Source: Pseudodonghicola sp048268305
Lineage (GTDB): Bacteria > Pseudomonadota > Alphaproteobacteria > Rhodobacterales > Rhodobacteraceae
Reading direction: 5' to 3'
DNA: 64,000 nucleotides
NCBI RefSeq assembly: GCF_048268305.1
Contig: NZ_JBLWVT010000006.1
Span: forward strand, 124,001-188,000
Made by a program: the position numbers and the translations under genes. The notes under the pieces were generated by a model. It was not told where the DNA came from. It saw nothing but the letters and a program-made list of their open reading frames with translations, and made no database searches. Shown here piece after piece: positions 43,828-52,990 of this stretch (positions within the stretch are counted from its first letter, which is position 1; the number at the start of each line of letters is the position of its first letter).

Positions 43828-45414
43828 TCAGAAGCCGAGCGCCATGCCATCCTTGCGGCTGTCGCTGCCGCCGGTCAGCAGGCCTGCCCCGATGCGGATC
43901 GCCTGGCTGCCACCGAGCGGGCTGCCCACCACCTTGAGCTTGTGTCCCCGCGCGGTCAGCTCGGCCCGCGCCTCCTCGCTGACGCCCGGTTCGATCTGCA
44001 GCTCACCGCCGAAGGCAAAGCTGCGCGGCGCATCCATCGCCGCCTGCAGATCCATGCCGCGATCCAGCACGTTCGACAGGAAGGCAGCATGGCCGGCGGC
44101 CTGGTAATGCCCGCCCATCACGCCGAAGGGCATCACCGCCGCGCCATCCTTGCAGAGCATGCCGGGGATGATCGTGTGCATCGGCCGCTTCTTCGGCCCG
44201 ATCGCGTTCGGGTGCCCCTCGATCAGCCGGAACGAGCTGCCGCGCGAATGGAACAGTACCCCGGTCGCCGGGTCGAGCCGGGTCGAGCCGAAACCGTGGA
44301 AGATCGAGTTGATGAAGGAGATCGCGTTACCCTCGGCATCGACCACGCTGAGATAGATGGTGTCCTTGTGCTCGGGCTCGTCCCACAGCGCCGGCGGCAG
44401 CGCCTTGTCCATCCGGATCCGCGCGGCGAGCGTGTCGATCACCTCGTCCGACAGCAATTGGTCCGCCAGCCCCTCGCATTCCGCCGGATCGGCCAGCAGC
44501 GCGTCACGGTGGTGATAGGCCAGCTTGGTCGCCTCGGCATTCAGGTGGATGCGATCGGCCTCGGACAGATCGGGCCCCATGTCGAATTTCGACAGGATGC
44601 GCAGGATGATCAGCGCCACCAGCCCCTGCCCGTTCGGCGGGCACTCCAGCACGTCATAGCCGCCATAGGGGGTGGAAATCGGCGTCACCCAATGGGCCTG
44701 GTCGCGGGCCTCGTGGAAATCCGCCTCGGTGTGCAACCCGCCGAGCGATTGCAGATGCGCCACCATCTTGGCCGCGGTCTCCCCCTCGTAGAAGCCGGCG
44801 GCGCCCTTCGCCGCGATCTCGCGCAGACGCGCGCCGAGCAGCGGCTGGGCATGGCGGTCGCCAACGGCCGGCGCCGCGCCCTCGGGCAGGAACAGCGCCG
44901 CCGCATGGGGATCACCGGCGATAACCCCGACATGGGCAGCCCAGTCCATGGCGACGCGCGGGGTCACCGGATAGCCGTTCTCGGCATAGCCGATGGCGCG
45001 GGCGAAGAGCCGCTCCAAGGGCAGCGAGCCGTGATCGGCGTGCAGCCGGCACCAGGCCGAGATCGCGCCGGGCACGGTCACCGCATGTGGGCTGGTCTGC
45101 GGGATCTCGTCGGTCAGACCGGCGGCCTTCAGCGCTGCGACCGTGGCCGCCGCGGGGGCACGCCCCGAGCCGTTCAGCGCCTTCACCACGCCGCCCTTCG
45201 GGGCGTAGAGCGCGAAGCAATCGCCGCCGATCCCGGTCATCAGCGGATCGACCACGCATTGCACCGCCACGGCGGCGAGGGCCGCGTCGACCGCATTGCC
45301 CCCGGCCGAGAGGATATCGAGCCCCGCCGCGGTCGACAGCGGATGCGAGGTGGCGATCATCGCCTTGGGCGCCAGGGTCGAGGGGCGGCGGGCAGAGAAG
45401 AAATCGAAAGTCAT
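43828..45414 (-). CDS. ggt: Gamma-glutamyltransferase-family hydrolase
   Basis: 528 residues, Ntn-hydrolase family. The autocatalytic threonine is expected at Thr352 in KDTIYLSVVDAEGNAISFINS, which would split the chain into large and small subunits. Further family marks are MIATSHPLSTAAGLDILSAGGNAVDAA, PPNGQGLVAL and MPFGVMGGHYQ. There is no obvious signal peptide, so it may act in the cytosol on imported gamma-glutamyl peptides. AGGACT lies 6 nt before ATG 45414, and the gene follows the peptide ABC operon by 24 bp. Confidence 0.93.
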   Translation of the reverse strand: MTFDFFSARRPSTLAPKAMIATSHPLSTAAGLDILSAGGNAVDAALAAVAVQCVVDPLMTGIGGDCFALYAPKGGVVKALNGSGRAPAAATVAALKAAGLTDEIPQTSPHAVTVPGAISAWCRLHADHGSLPLERLFARAIGYAENGYPVTPRVAMDWAAHVGVIAGDPHAAALFLPEGAAPAVGDRHAQPLLGARLREIAAKGAAGFYEGETAAKMVAHLQSLGGLHTEADFHEARDQAHWVTPISTPYGGYDVLECPPNGQGLVALIILRILSKFDMGPDLSEADRIHLNAEATKLAYHHRDALLADPAECEGLADQLLSDEVIDTLAARIRMDKALPPALWDEPEHKDTIYLSVVDAEGNAISFINSIFHGFGSTRLDPATGVLFHSRGSSFRLIEGHPNAIGPKKRPMHTIIPGMLCKDGAAVMPFGVMGGHYQAAGHAAFLSNVLDRGMDLQAAMDAPRSFAFGGELQIEPGVSEEARAELTARGHKLKVVGSPLGGSQAIRIGAGLLTGGSDSRKDGMALGF

Positions 45415-45438
45415 ATCAGTCCTGTCGTGTTGAGGGGC

Positions 45439-46506
45439 TTAGGCGCCCGAAGCCTCTGCCCCCTCCTCCTGGGACAGTGCAGAGACGGTTGTGGCGTCAC
45501 CTGCCTGCGGAAACAGACAGGCGACGAAGCGGCCGGCATCGAGCCGGCCCAGATACGGATCGCGGGCCCGGCAGTCGGCCTGCGCCACCGGGCAGCGGGT
45601 CGAAAACCGGCAGCCCTTGGGCAGGTCCAGCGGGCTGGGGATCTCGCCCGGCAGCGGCTCGGGCAGCGGTTCGAAGAACCGCGGCGCCGCGGCGCGCAGC
45701 GCGGCGGAATAGGGATGCGCCGGGGCGGAGAGCACCGCGTCGGTCGGGCCGGTCTCGACGATCCGGCCCAGATACATGATCGCGATCTCGGCGCAGAGGA
45801 AACTGGCGACGCCGAGGTCATGGGTGATGAAGACCAGCGTCAGCCCCATTTCCCGCTGCAGCCGTTGCAACAGCGTCAACAGTTGAGCCTGGGTCGAGAC
45901 ATCGAGGCCCGAGACCGCCTCGTCCGCGACCAGCACCGAGGGTTCGCTGGCCAGCGCCCGGGCGATCGCAACCCGGCGGATCTGGCCGCCGGACAGGCCC
46001 GAGGGATAGCGCCGCGCCGCATCCGCCGGCAGCCCCACCCGTTCGAGCAGATGCGCCACGCGGGCGGCGATCTCTGCCTCGGGCACGATGTCGAAATGGC
46101 GCAGCGGCTCGGCGATCAGTGCCCTCACCGTCATCCGCGGATCAAGCGAGCCGCGCGCATCCTGATAGACCATCGCCACGTCGCGGGCGAAGGCCGGCCC
46201 TTCGGCGCGCACCTCGCGGATCGGGCGGCCACGATAATAGGCGCGCCCGTCACTGGGGGCATCGAGCCCCAGCAGCACCCGCAACAGCGTCGACTTGCCC
46301 GAGCCGCTTTCGCCGACCAGCGCCAGCGAGGTGCCGGCCTCGACCCGCAACCGCACGCCGTCGAGCGCGCGCAGCCCCACGGTTTCGCGGGTGAAGCGGC
46401 GGCCGGGCGGGCGAACCTGAAAGATCTTCTCGACGTCGACCAGTTCGAAGACCGGCGGACGGGGGCCGGAGGCCTCCGGCAGAGGGGATGCAATCGGCTT
46501 GGTCAT
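45439..46506 (-). CDS. Peptide ABC transporter ATPase, DppF/OppF type
   Basis: 355 residues: Walker A GESGSGKST, signature LSGGQIRRVAIARAL, Walker B VLVADEAVSGLD and the OppF-type C-terminal oligopeptide motif with CRFSTRCPVAQADC. The expected Pro of ADEPVS is replaced by Ala. The start overlaps the preceding ATPase gene as ATGA. Confidence 0.92.
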   Translation of the reverse strand: MTKPIASPLPEASGPRPPVFELVDVEKIFQVRPPGRRFTRETVGLRALDGVRLRVEAGTSLALVGESGSGKSTLLRVLLGLDAPSDGRAYYRGRPIREVRAEGPAFARDVAMVYQDARGSLDPRMTVRALIAEPLRHFDIVPEAEIAARVAHLLERVGLPADAARRYPSGLSGGQIRRVAIARALASEPSVLVADEAVSGLDVSTQAQLLTLLQRLQREMGLTLVFITHDLGVASFLCAEIAIMYLGRIVETGPTDAVLSAPAHPYSAALRAAAPRFFEPLPEPLPGEIPSPLDLPKGCRFSTRCPVAQADCRARDPYLGRLDAGRFVACLFPQAGDATTVSALSQEEGAEASGA

Positions 46507-47477
46507 TCGGGATTCCAGCAGGCAAAGAGGTGATCGAACGGGCCGCCGTCACCGCCGCCGGCCGGGGTCAGCGGCGGCATCTCGGCGGCGCAGCGCGGCA
46601 GCGCCCGCGGGCAGCGAGTGGCGAACCGGCAGCCGGCGGGCATCTGATCGTGCGACGGCACGGTGCCCTCGGGCGCGGTCAGATCGTGCCGGCCGATTTC
46701 GAGCACGCAGGATTTCAGCTGTTTGGTATAGGGGTGGCGATGATGCTCCAGCACCGCATGCGCCGGCCCCGCCTCGACCACCTGGCCGGCATAGAGCACC
46801 ACGATGCGGTCGCAGGACTGGCTGGCCAGCGCCAGATCATGCAGCACGAAGATGCAGCTGGCGCCACGGGTACGGGTCTGCGACAGGATCAGCCGAACGA
46901 TCTGCGCCTGGATGGTCACGTCGAGCGCCGAGGTCGGCTCATCCGCCAACAGCAGATCGGGGTTGCAGGCCAGGGCGATGGCGACCATCACCCGTTGCTG
47001 CATCCCGCCCGAGAGCTGATGCGGATAGGCGGTGAGCCGCGCCTCGGCATCGTTGATGCCGACAGAGGTGAACAACTCCACCGCCTGCGCCCGCGCCGCG
47101 TCGCGCGACAGGCCCAGATTGCGGCGCAGCGCGCTGATCAATTGCCGCCCGACGGTATAGGAGGGGTTGAGCGCGGCGCCGGCGTCCTGAAAGATCATCG
47201 ACAGCCGCCGGCCGCGCAGTTTCACCATCTGCCGTTCGCTCAGCGCCAGCAGATCGCCGGTGCCGGCCAGCTCGACCCGGCCCTCGACCCTCGCGCCGTT
47301 CAGCAGCCGCATCAGCGCGGTGGCGATGGTCGACTTGCCGGCGCCGCTTTCGCCGACAAGCGCCAATGTCTCGCCCCGCGCCAACGCCAGATTCACCCGG
47401 TCGAGGATCTTGGCCGCGCCGCGATAGACACTGAGGTCGGTCAGGGTCAGGATCGGATCTTCTGCGATCTCGCTCAT
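46503..47477 (-). CDS. Peptide ABC transporter ATPase, DppD/OppD type
   Basis: 324 residues: Walker A GESGAGKST, Q-loop MIFQDAGAALNPSY, signature LSGGMQQRVMVAIALA, Walker B LLADEPTSALDVT, and the C-terminal CRFATRCPRALPRC motif of the OppD class. It pairs with the DppF-type subunit. Coupled by ATGA junctions on both sides. Confidence 0.93.
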   Translation of the reverse strand: MSEIAEDPILTLTDLSVYRGAAKILDRVNLALARGETLALVGESGAGKSTIATALMRLLNGARVEGRVELAGTGDLLALSERQMVKLRGRRLSMIFQDAGAALNPSYTVGRQLISALRRNLGLSRDAARAQAVELFTSVGINDAEARLTAYPHQLSGGMQQRVMVAIALACNPDLLLADEPTSALDVTIQAQIVRLILSQTRTRGASCIFVLHDLALASQSCDRIVVLYAGQVVEAGPAHAVLEHHRHPYTKQLKSCVLEIGRHDLTAPEGTVPSHDQMPAGCRFATRCPRALPRCAAEMPPLTPAGGGDGGPFDHLFACWNPE

Positions 47478-48367
47478 GCGCCCCTCCTGAGTTTCGGGTC
47501 GAATTCCTCGCGGATGCCGTCACCGACGATCGACAGCGCGATCAGCAGCAGCGCCAGCGCAAAACCGGGCATCGCCGACATCCAGGGCGCGAAGCTGACA
47601 AAGGCGCGGCCCTCGGCGATCATCAGCCCCCAGTCGGGCGTCGGCGGTGTCACCCCGATGCCGAGGAAGGACAGCGAGGAGGAGACCAGGATCGCCTCGG
47701 AGATCCGGATGGTCACCTGCACCGCCAGGGGAAAGATCACATTGGGCAGGATGTGGCGCCAGATCACCAGCAGCCGCGGGATCGACATCAGATAGGCGGC
47801 CTCGACGAAGAGCTGCACCCGGACCTGCATCACATCGGCGCGCACGGTGCGCGAGAAGGGGCCGATCATCGACAGGCCGACGGCGATGATCACCTTGTCG
47901 ACCCCCTGCCCCAGGATGGCGATGAAGGCCACGGCCAGGATCAGCGAGGGCAGCGCCAGGATCGAGTCGATCAGCCGCATTAGCCCCCATTCCAGCCAGC
48001 CGCCGGAGAGGCCGGCGGCAAGGCCGATGATCAGCCCGCCGATGGCGCCGATCAGCACCGAGAAGAAGCCGATCGCCAGCGCATAGCGGGCGCCGTAGAT
48101 CACCCGCGACAGGATGTCCTGCCCGTAGCTGTCGGTGCCCAGCGGGTGGCTGGCCTGTGGCCCCTGCATCATCGCATCGATGGATTGCATCTGGGGATCA
48201 TAAGGCGCCACCCAGGGCGCGAAGGCGGCGGCCAGCAGGTAGCCCAGCGCCACGATCAGCGCGACGGTGAAGAAGGGCCGGCGCACGAAGATCGACCTGC
48301 GCCCGCGGGCGGGTTTCGCGGCGGCAAGCGGTCGCTGCGCCGTGGTGGAGATGTCTTGCGGGCTCAC
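47474..48367 (-). CDS. Peptide ABC transporter permease, DppC/OppC type
   Basis: 297 residues. The cytoplasmic N-terminus is followed by a first helix (about 32-50), the periplasmic HPLGTDSYGQDILSRVIYGAR motif, the EAA loop region and the C-terminal FDPKLRR. It starts at GTG 48367, overlapping the DppB-type gene. Confidence 0.93.
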   Translation of the reverse strand: MSPQDISTTAQRPLAAAKPARGRRSIFVRRPFFTVALIVALGYLLAAAFAPWVAPYDPQMQSIDAMMQGPQASHPLGTDSYGQDILSRVIYGARYALAIGFFSVLIGAIGGLIIGLAAGLSGGWLEWGLMRLIDSILALPSLILAVAFIAILGQGVDKVIIAVGLSMIGPFSRTVRADVMQVRVQLFVEAAYLMSIPRLLVIWRHILPNVIFPLAVQVTIRISEAILVSSSLSFLGIGVTPPTPDWGLMIAEGRAFVSFAPWMSAMPGFALALLLIALSIVGDGIREEFDPKLRRGA

Positions 48368-49314
48368 TTGCGGTCCCTCAGTCTGGGGTCGAGCAGCGGA
48401 TAGGACAGATCGACCAGCAGGTTGACGCCGATGAACAGCGTGGCGGTCATCATCACCCCGGCCTGCACCACGCCATATTCGCGGCCCAGCACGGCGCTGG
48501 TCAGCATCTGGCCGATGCCCGGCAGGTTGAAGACGGTCTCGGTCAGCACGGTGCCCTGCAGCAGGGTGCCCAGTTGCAGCCCGAGGATGGTGACCAGCGG
48601 CATGGCGATATTGCGCACCCCATGCACCCAGATCACCCGCCAGCCGGGTTCGCCCCGGGCGCGGGCGGCGGCGATATAGGGCTGCTCCAGCACCTCGATC
48701 AGGGTGGCGCGGGTCAGCCGGGTGATCATCGCGATGAAATAGGTCGACAGCGTCAGCGCCGGCAGGATGATGTGATAGAGCCCGGTCCAGAAATCCGTCC
48801 AGGGCGAGACATAGCCCATCACCGGGAACAGCCCGAGCTTCACCCCGAAGAACCAGATCAGCAGGATCCCCAAGAGAAACGACGGGAAGGCCGTTCCGGT
48901 CAGCGCGAAGACGGCGGCGCCGGCGTCAAAGACAGTGTCCTTCTTGACCGCCGACAACACCCCCAGCGGCACCCCGATCAGGATCGCGAAGGCCAGCGAA
49001 AAGGACGCCAGCGTCAGCGTCACCGGCAGCGCCTCGAGAAAGGCATAGGTGAAGATATCGGTGCGGGCGACGAAGGAGGTGCCCCAGTCGCCCTGCACGA
49101 AGTTCAGCGCCCAATGGGCGTATTGCTGGAAGAACGGCTGGTCGAGTCCCATCTTGGCCACGAGCGAGTCATAGGCCTCCTGCGAATACTCCGAGCCGAG
49201 CATGATCTGAACCGGATCGCCCGGTGCCAGTTTCAGAAGACCGAAACTGGCGACCGAGACGATAAACAGCACAACGGCCGTCTGTCCGATCTTGGCAAGA
49301 GCCTGTCGGAGCAT
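48364..49314 (-). CDS. Peptide ABC transporter permease, DppB/OppB type
   Basis: 316 residues, six helices. Family stretches: APGDPVQIMLG, MGLDQPFFQQYAHW, YIAAARARGEPGWRVIWVHGVRNIAMPLVTILGLQLG, and the C-terminal YPLLDPRLR. The ATG overlaps the stop of the binding-protein gene by one base (TGATG). Confidence 0.94.
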   Translation of the reverse strand: MLRQALAKIGQTAVVLFIVSVASFGLLKLAPGDPVQIMLGSEYSQEAYDSLVAKMGLDQPFFQQYAHWALNFVQGDWGTSFVARTDIFTYAFLEALPVTLTLASFSLAFAILIGVPLGVLSAVKKDTVFDAGAAVFALTGTAFPSFLLGILLIWFFGVKLGLFPVMGYVSPWTDFWTGLYHIILPALTLSTYFIAMITRLTRATLIEVLEQPYIAAARARGEPGWRVIWVHGVRNIAMPLVTILGLQLGTLLQGTVLTETVFNLPGIGQMLTSAVLGREYGVVQAGVMMTATLFIGVNLLVDLSYPLLDPRLRDRK

Positions 49315-50921
49315 CAGCTCAGGCTCACCGTGTGCAGGTTCACCAGATCCGCCGGGATGTAATTGAACCCCTGCACCTTCTTCGAGAACACCTTGTAGAT
49401 CGGCATATGCGCCATGATCGCGATCGGCGCCTCGTCCATCAGCAGATCCTCGGCGGCGTAATAGAGCTTGCGACGCTCCTCGACGCCAAGGATCACCTGC
49501 GCCTGGGCGCAGTAGTCGTCGAAGCCGGTGTTCTTCCAGCCGCAGAAATTCCAGGCGCCGTCCGACTTGAACTCAGGATAGAGCGTTTCGTCGGGATCGA
49601 GGTCGGCGACCCATTCGAAATCGTACATGTCGAAATCACCGGCGTTGCGGCGCTTGATCCAGGCCGCCGGCTCGATCAACTCAAGATTGGCCTTGATGCC
49701 GATCTTCTGCAGCATCGGCGCCACGGTCTGGGCGATCCGGGTGCCGACCGGGCCACGCTCGGCCATGATATAGGTCACCTCGATCTCGCCCTGATTGGCG
49801 GCCTTGGCGCGGAAGGCCTTGGCCTTGTCCAGATCGAACCACTGACCACGGCCCGAGGTGGCGATATTGGGATCGAAGAAGCCCGACATCGGCGGCGAGA
49901 TCGGCGAATAGGCCTGTTGCGCCCGGCCGAAATAGGCCTGTTTCACCAGGGTTTCGCGATCCAGCGCCCAGGCGACGGCGCGGCGCAGGTTGATATCGTC
50001 GAACGGCGCCTTGCGGCAGTTCATGCCGACGAAGGTATAGTTGCCCTCGATCTCGCCATAGAGCGTGGCGTTGGGGAAAGCGGCGGCCTGGTTGACCAGC
50101 TGCATCGGGCAGTCGGTCATGCCGTCGATCTGGCCCGCCATCAGCGCGGCAAGCGCGGTCGAGGCCTCTTTCATCAGCACGAAGGTGGCGCGTTGCAGTT
50201 TCGGCAGGCCGGGTTCGAAGTAATCCGGGTTCGCCTCCAGCTCGATCGCGTCATTCTCGCGCCAGGACACGAATTTGAACGGGCCGGTGCCGACCGGATT
50301 GCGGCCGTAATCGACGCCGTATTTCTGCACCGCCGCCGGGCTGACGATGGTGCCCGCGCGCCCGGTCGACCCGGTCAGCGCCACCGGCAGGAAGGCATAG
50401 GGTTGCGAGAACTTCAGCCGCACCGTCAGCGGATCGACGATCTCGATCTCGTCGAGCAGCGCAAGTTTCCAGGCGTGCGGCGATTTCGGCTCGCCTTCCT
50501 TGACGCGCAGCAGCGAGAATTTCACCGCCTCGGCGTCGCAGGGGGTGCCGTCGTGGAACTTCACCCCTTCGCGCAGCTTGAAGACATGGGTCTTGTCGTC
50601 TTCCAGATCCCAGGTTTCGGCCAGATCGGGTTCGAAACGCACCACCGAGCCGTCATAGGTGATCTTCAGCAGGCCGTTGTGAATGTTGTTGATGATCTGG
50701 ATCGCCGACAGGAAGCCGGTGAAATGCGGGTCCAGCGTGTCGATCACCTTGACCGAGGCGATCTTGATATGGCCGCTCTGCTGGGCGCGGGCCAGCGAGG
50801 GAAAGCCGCCGGCGGTTGCTGCGGCCAGAATTCCCGCGCCCGCCCCCTGCAGGAACACCCGACGCCCGAGCCGCGCCGAAAGGCGGTCAGCCAGGACCTT
50901 CTTGTGATCGATTTCTGTCAT
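49314..50921 (-). CDS. Peptide ABC transporter substrate-binding protein (Tat-type signal)
   Basis: 535 residues, SBP family 5. The N-terminus carries a twin-arginine signal: GRRVFLQGAG followed by a hydrophobic stretch and ARAQQ. Family features include RFEPDLAETWDLEDDKTHVFKLREGVKFHDGTP (read in parts) and RAVAWALDRETLV. It is the first gene of the operon, with AGGAGAG 8 nt before ATG 50921. Ligand unknown; the ggt gene at the operon end suggests glutathione-like or gamma-glutamyl peptides. Confidence 0.92.
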   Translation of the reverse strand: MTEIDHKKVLADRLSARLGRRVFLQGAGAGILAAATAGGFPSLARAQQSGHIKIASVKVIDTLDPHFTGFLSAIQIINNIHNGLLKITYDGSVVRFEPDLAETWDLEDDKTHVFKLREGVKFHDGTPCDAEAVKFSLLRVKEGEPKSPHAWKLALLDEIEIVDPLTVRLKFSQPYAFLPVALTGSTGRAGTIVSPAAVQKYGVDYGRNPVGTGPFKFVSWRENDAIELEANPDYFEPGLPKLQRATFVLMKEASTALAALMAGQIDGMTDCPMQLVNQAAAFPNATLYGEIEGNYTFVGMNCRKAPFDDINLRRAVAWALDRETLVKQAYFGRAQQAYSPISPPMSGFFDPNIATSGRGQWFDLDKAKAFRAKAANQGEIEVTYIMAERGPVGTRIAQTVAPMLQKIGIKANLELIEPAAWIKRRNAGDFDMYDFEWVADLDPDETLYPEFKSDGAWNFCGWKNTGFDDYCAQAQVILGVEERRKLYYAAEDLLMDEAPIAIMAHMPIYKVFSKKVQGFNYIPADLVNLHTVSLS

Positions 50922-51065
50922 GTCTTGTCTCTCCTGTTGGCATTGCGTCCTCCCATTTTCGGTTGGCCGGGGCGCTGGCCTTCAGCTCTTGTCGCCCCGT
51001 CTGCTCGGACGTCTGCAGGTCTCCTCTCCTGCATGGTCCAATCAGATGAATTCAGGTTGACCTCT

Positions 51066-51077
51066 TATGTATACATA
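51066..51077. promoter_or_regulatory. Operator TATGTATACATA upstream of GntR gene
   Basis: A perfect 12-bp palindrome with the TGTATACA core typical of FCD-type GntR operators. It is centred between the divergent peptide-binding-protein gene and a GntR/FCD regulator gene, 40 nt before the latter's GTG. Confidence 0.65.
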
Positions 51078-51117
51078 TTCAAGATGAAAGCGCACAAAAT
51101 CCGGGAACAAGTACAAA

Positions 51118-51762
51118 GTGAGTATTCGGACAGCAGAAAGCATATTCGATGCGATGATCGCCGGGATCGTCGCCGGGCAGATGCGTCCCGGAGAGCCCCT
51201 GGTCGAACAGGCGCTGGCCGAACAATTCGGCGTGTCACGCACGCCGGTGCGCGAGGCGCTGCATCGGCTCGAACAGGCCAATCTGGCCGAACGCGGCCCG
51301 CGGCGCGCCTTTTTCGTGCGTCAGATGAAGGCGGAGGATCTGGCAGAGCTTTTCGAAGCGGCCGGTGAGGTCGAAAGCGTTCTGGCCGCGCTGGCCGCGC
51401 ATCGGATGAGCGAGATCGAACGCCTCACGCTGATGGCGATTCTCGAAGAGGGTGACGCCTGCGGCGAGGATCCCAAGGCCTATGGTGAGATCAACACCCG
51501 CTTTCACGAAACGATCAAGTCCGGCGCGCATAACGCGATCCTCGCGGCGACGCTGGACGACCTGAATCTGCGCACCACAGCCTGGCGCGCCGCGAACTTC
51601 CGCGAGAATCAGCGGCGGCTCGCCACCTCCCGCGCCGAACACCGCGCCATTGCCGAGGCGATACTGGCGCGCGACGCCGACGAGAGCCGGCGCCGGATGT
51701 GCAGCCATGTCGCCGCCTCTTACGTTGTGGCCGCCGATCTTCTGGCGCGCCGCGATCTCTGA
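51118..51762 (+). CDS. GntR-family (FCD subfamily) transcriptional regulator
   Basis: 214 residues. HTH at about 3-70 (PGEPLVEQALAEQFGVSRTPVREALHRLEQANL), then an FCD domain with NTRFHETIKSGAHNAIL and SRAEHRAIAEAIL as metal-ligand regions. The start is GTG 51118; no ATG in this frame gives a full HTH, and the ribosome binding site is weak. It is divergent from the peptide ABC operon and 43 bp ahead of the TauE/SafE gene, so it probably controls both. Confidence 0.9.
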   Translation: MSIRTAESIFDAMIAGIVAGQMRPGEPLVEQALAEQFGVSRTPVREALHRLEQANLAERGPRRAFFVRQMKAEDLAELFEAAGEVESVLAALAAHRMSEIERLTLMAILEEGDACGEDPKAYGEINTRFHETIKSGAHNAILAATLDDLNLRTTAWRAANFRENQRRLATSRAEHRAIAEAILARDADESRRRMCSHVAASYVVAADLLARRDL

Positions 51763-51805
51763 CCCCTTCCCGCCGCTGAGGCGGCCATCTCTTAAGGACC
51801 CTGCC

Positions 51806-52630
51806 ATGCCCGACCTGACACTCACGCTTGAACTTCTCGCGGTTCTCATCGTGATCGGCGGCCTTGCCGGCGTATTGGCCGGGCTGCTGGGGGTTGGCGG
51901 TGGCATCGTCCTGGTGCCCGCCTTCTTCTTCACCTTCCAGACCCTGGGCTATGACGGGCCGCAGATCATGCAGGTCTGTCTCGGAACCTCGCTCTCCACC
52001 ATCATCGTCACCTCGATCCGCTCGGTACTGAGCCACAGCCGCAAGGGGGCGGTCGATTGGGAGATCCTGAAAAGCTGGGCGCCGGGCATCGTTCTGGGGG
52101 CGATCGTCGGCGTGTTGGCCGCCGCCTCGCTGCGATCGGCGAGCCTGCAGATGATCTTCGGCGTGCTGGCGCTGATCATCGGCGCCTATATGGGGTTGGG
52201 CCGCAGCGACTGGCGATTGGCCGAAACCATGCCGAAGGGCGGCAAGCAATATCTGTTCTCACCGGTGATCGGCTTTCTGTCAGTGCTGATGGGCATCGGC
52301 GGCGGCAGCTTTGGCGTGCCCTTCATGACCCTGCACAACGTGCCGATCCACCGCGCCGTGGCCACCGCCGCCGGTTTCGGCGTGCTGATCGCCATCCCCT
52401 CGGCCATCGGCTTTCTGCTGATGCCGATCGAGGCGGCTTCGCGCCCGCCCTATACCCTGGGCGCCGTGAACGGCCCGGCCTTCCTGGTCGTCATCGCGAT
52501 GACGCTGCTGACCGCGCCGATCGGGGTGAAGCTGGCGCATTCGCTCGACCCCAAGCCACTGAAACGGATCTTCGCCCTGTTCCTCGCCCTGGTCGCGCTG
52601 AACATGCTGCGCAAGGTGCTTCTGGGCTGA
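51806..52630 (+). CDS. TauE/SafE-family sulfite/organosulfonate permease
   Basis: 274 residues, about eight membrane helices. The two repeat signatures are present: GVLAGLLGVGGGIVLVPAF near the N-terminus and SVLMGIGGGSFGVPFMTLH in the second half. The family exports sulfite, sulfoacetate and related anions. AAGGA lies 7 nt before ATG 51806. It is the last host gene before the prophage. Confidence 0.92.
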   Translation: MPDLTLTLELLAVLIVIGGLAGVLAGLLGVGGGIVLVPAFFFTFQTLGYDGPQIMQVCLGTSLSTIIVTSIRSVLSHSRKGAVDWEILKSWAPGIVLGAIVGVLAAASLRSASLQMIFGVLALIIGAYMGLGRSDWRLAETMPKGGKQYLFSPVIGFLSVLMGIGGGSFGVPFMTLHNVPIHRAVATAAGFGVLIAIPSAIGFLLMPIEAASRPPYTLGAVNGPAFLVVIAMTLLTAPIGVKLAHSLDPKPLKRIFALFLALVALNMLRKVLLG

Positions 52631-52836
52631 GATCGCCCCAGCGGCCGGATCGCCCCGTCGTCATCTGGATGGTCCGGCCAGGGTGGCGACCAACAAGGCG
52701 CCTGACGGGGGCGCCGTCTCGCCCCCGTCGAAACGCGATGCCCCGCGCCAAGCCGAAAGATATGTCCCAACGTCCGGCACCAGCCCCGTGCGGTTACCGC
52801 AACCGAGCGTAAGGACGCGAGCCAAGTCATTGAAAA

Positions 52837-52860
52837 TGGTGGGTGATGAGAGACTAGAAC
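52837..52860 (-). repeat. Probable attL: 3' fragment of a tRNA gene
   Basis: Read on the minus strand the 24 nt end in A-CCA and give the acceptor strand ATCACCC, the 3' half of the T stem and a T loop starting GTTC, with conserved G53, T54, T55, C56, A58 and C61 in place. The 5' partner GGGTGAT of the acceptor stem is that of tRNA-Val in many proteobacteria. The rest of the tRNA is absent: beyond 52861 the T stem no longer pairs. This is what remains at one end when a phage integrates into the 3' end of a tRNA gene. Confidence 0.7.
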
Positions 52861-52932
52861 TTCACAATAAGTCACAAAATACCTTATTTATATGAAAATA
52901 GAGGCGCAACCTAGCCGTCCATACGCCCTTTT

Positions 52933-52966
52933 TGCTATACATTTTCGCCCTGCCTGCTATACATTT
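52933..52966. repeat. Direct repeats upstream of the integrase
   Basis: TGCTATACATTT occurs at 52933-52944 and 52955-52966, a 22-bp period (two helical turns), each followed by GCCCT. They lie between attL and the integrase start. They could be integrase arm-type or excisionase sites, or tandem -10 elements (TATACAT). Confidence 0.65.
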
Positions 52967-52990
52967 GCCCTAAGTAGAGGCGAGGAACGC

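Noticed and set aside
52837..52990. Intact tRNA gene at the prophage edge
   Set aside because: Only the 3' third is present; no anticodon or D arm can be drawn to the right of 52860.
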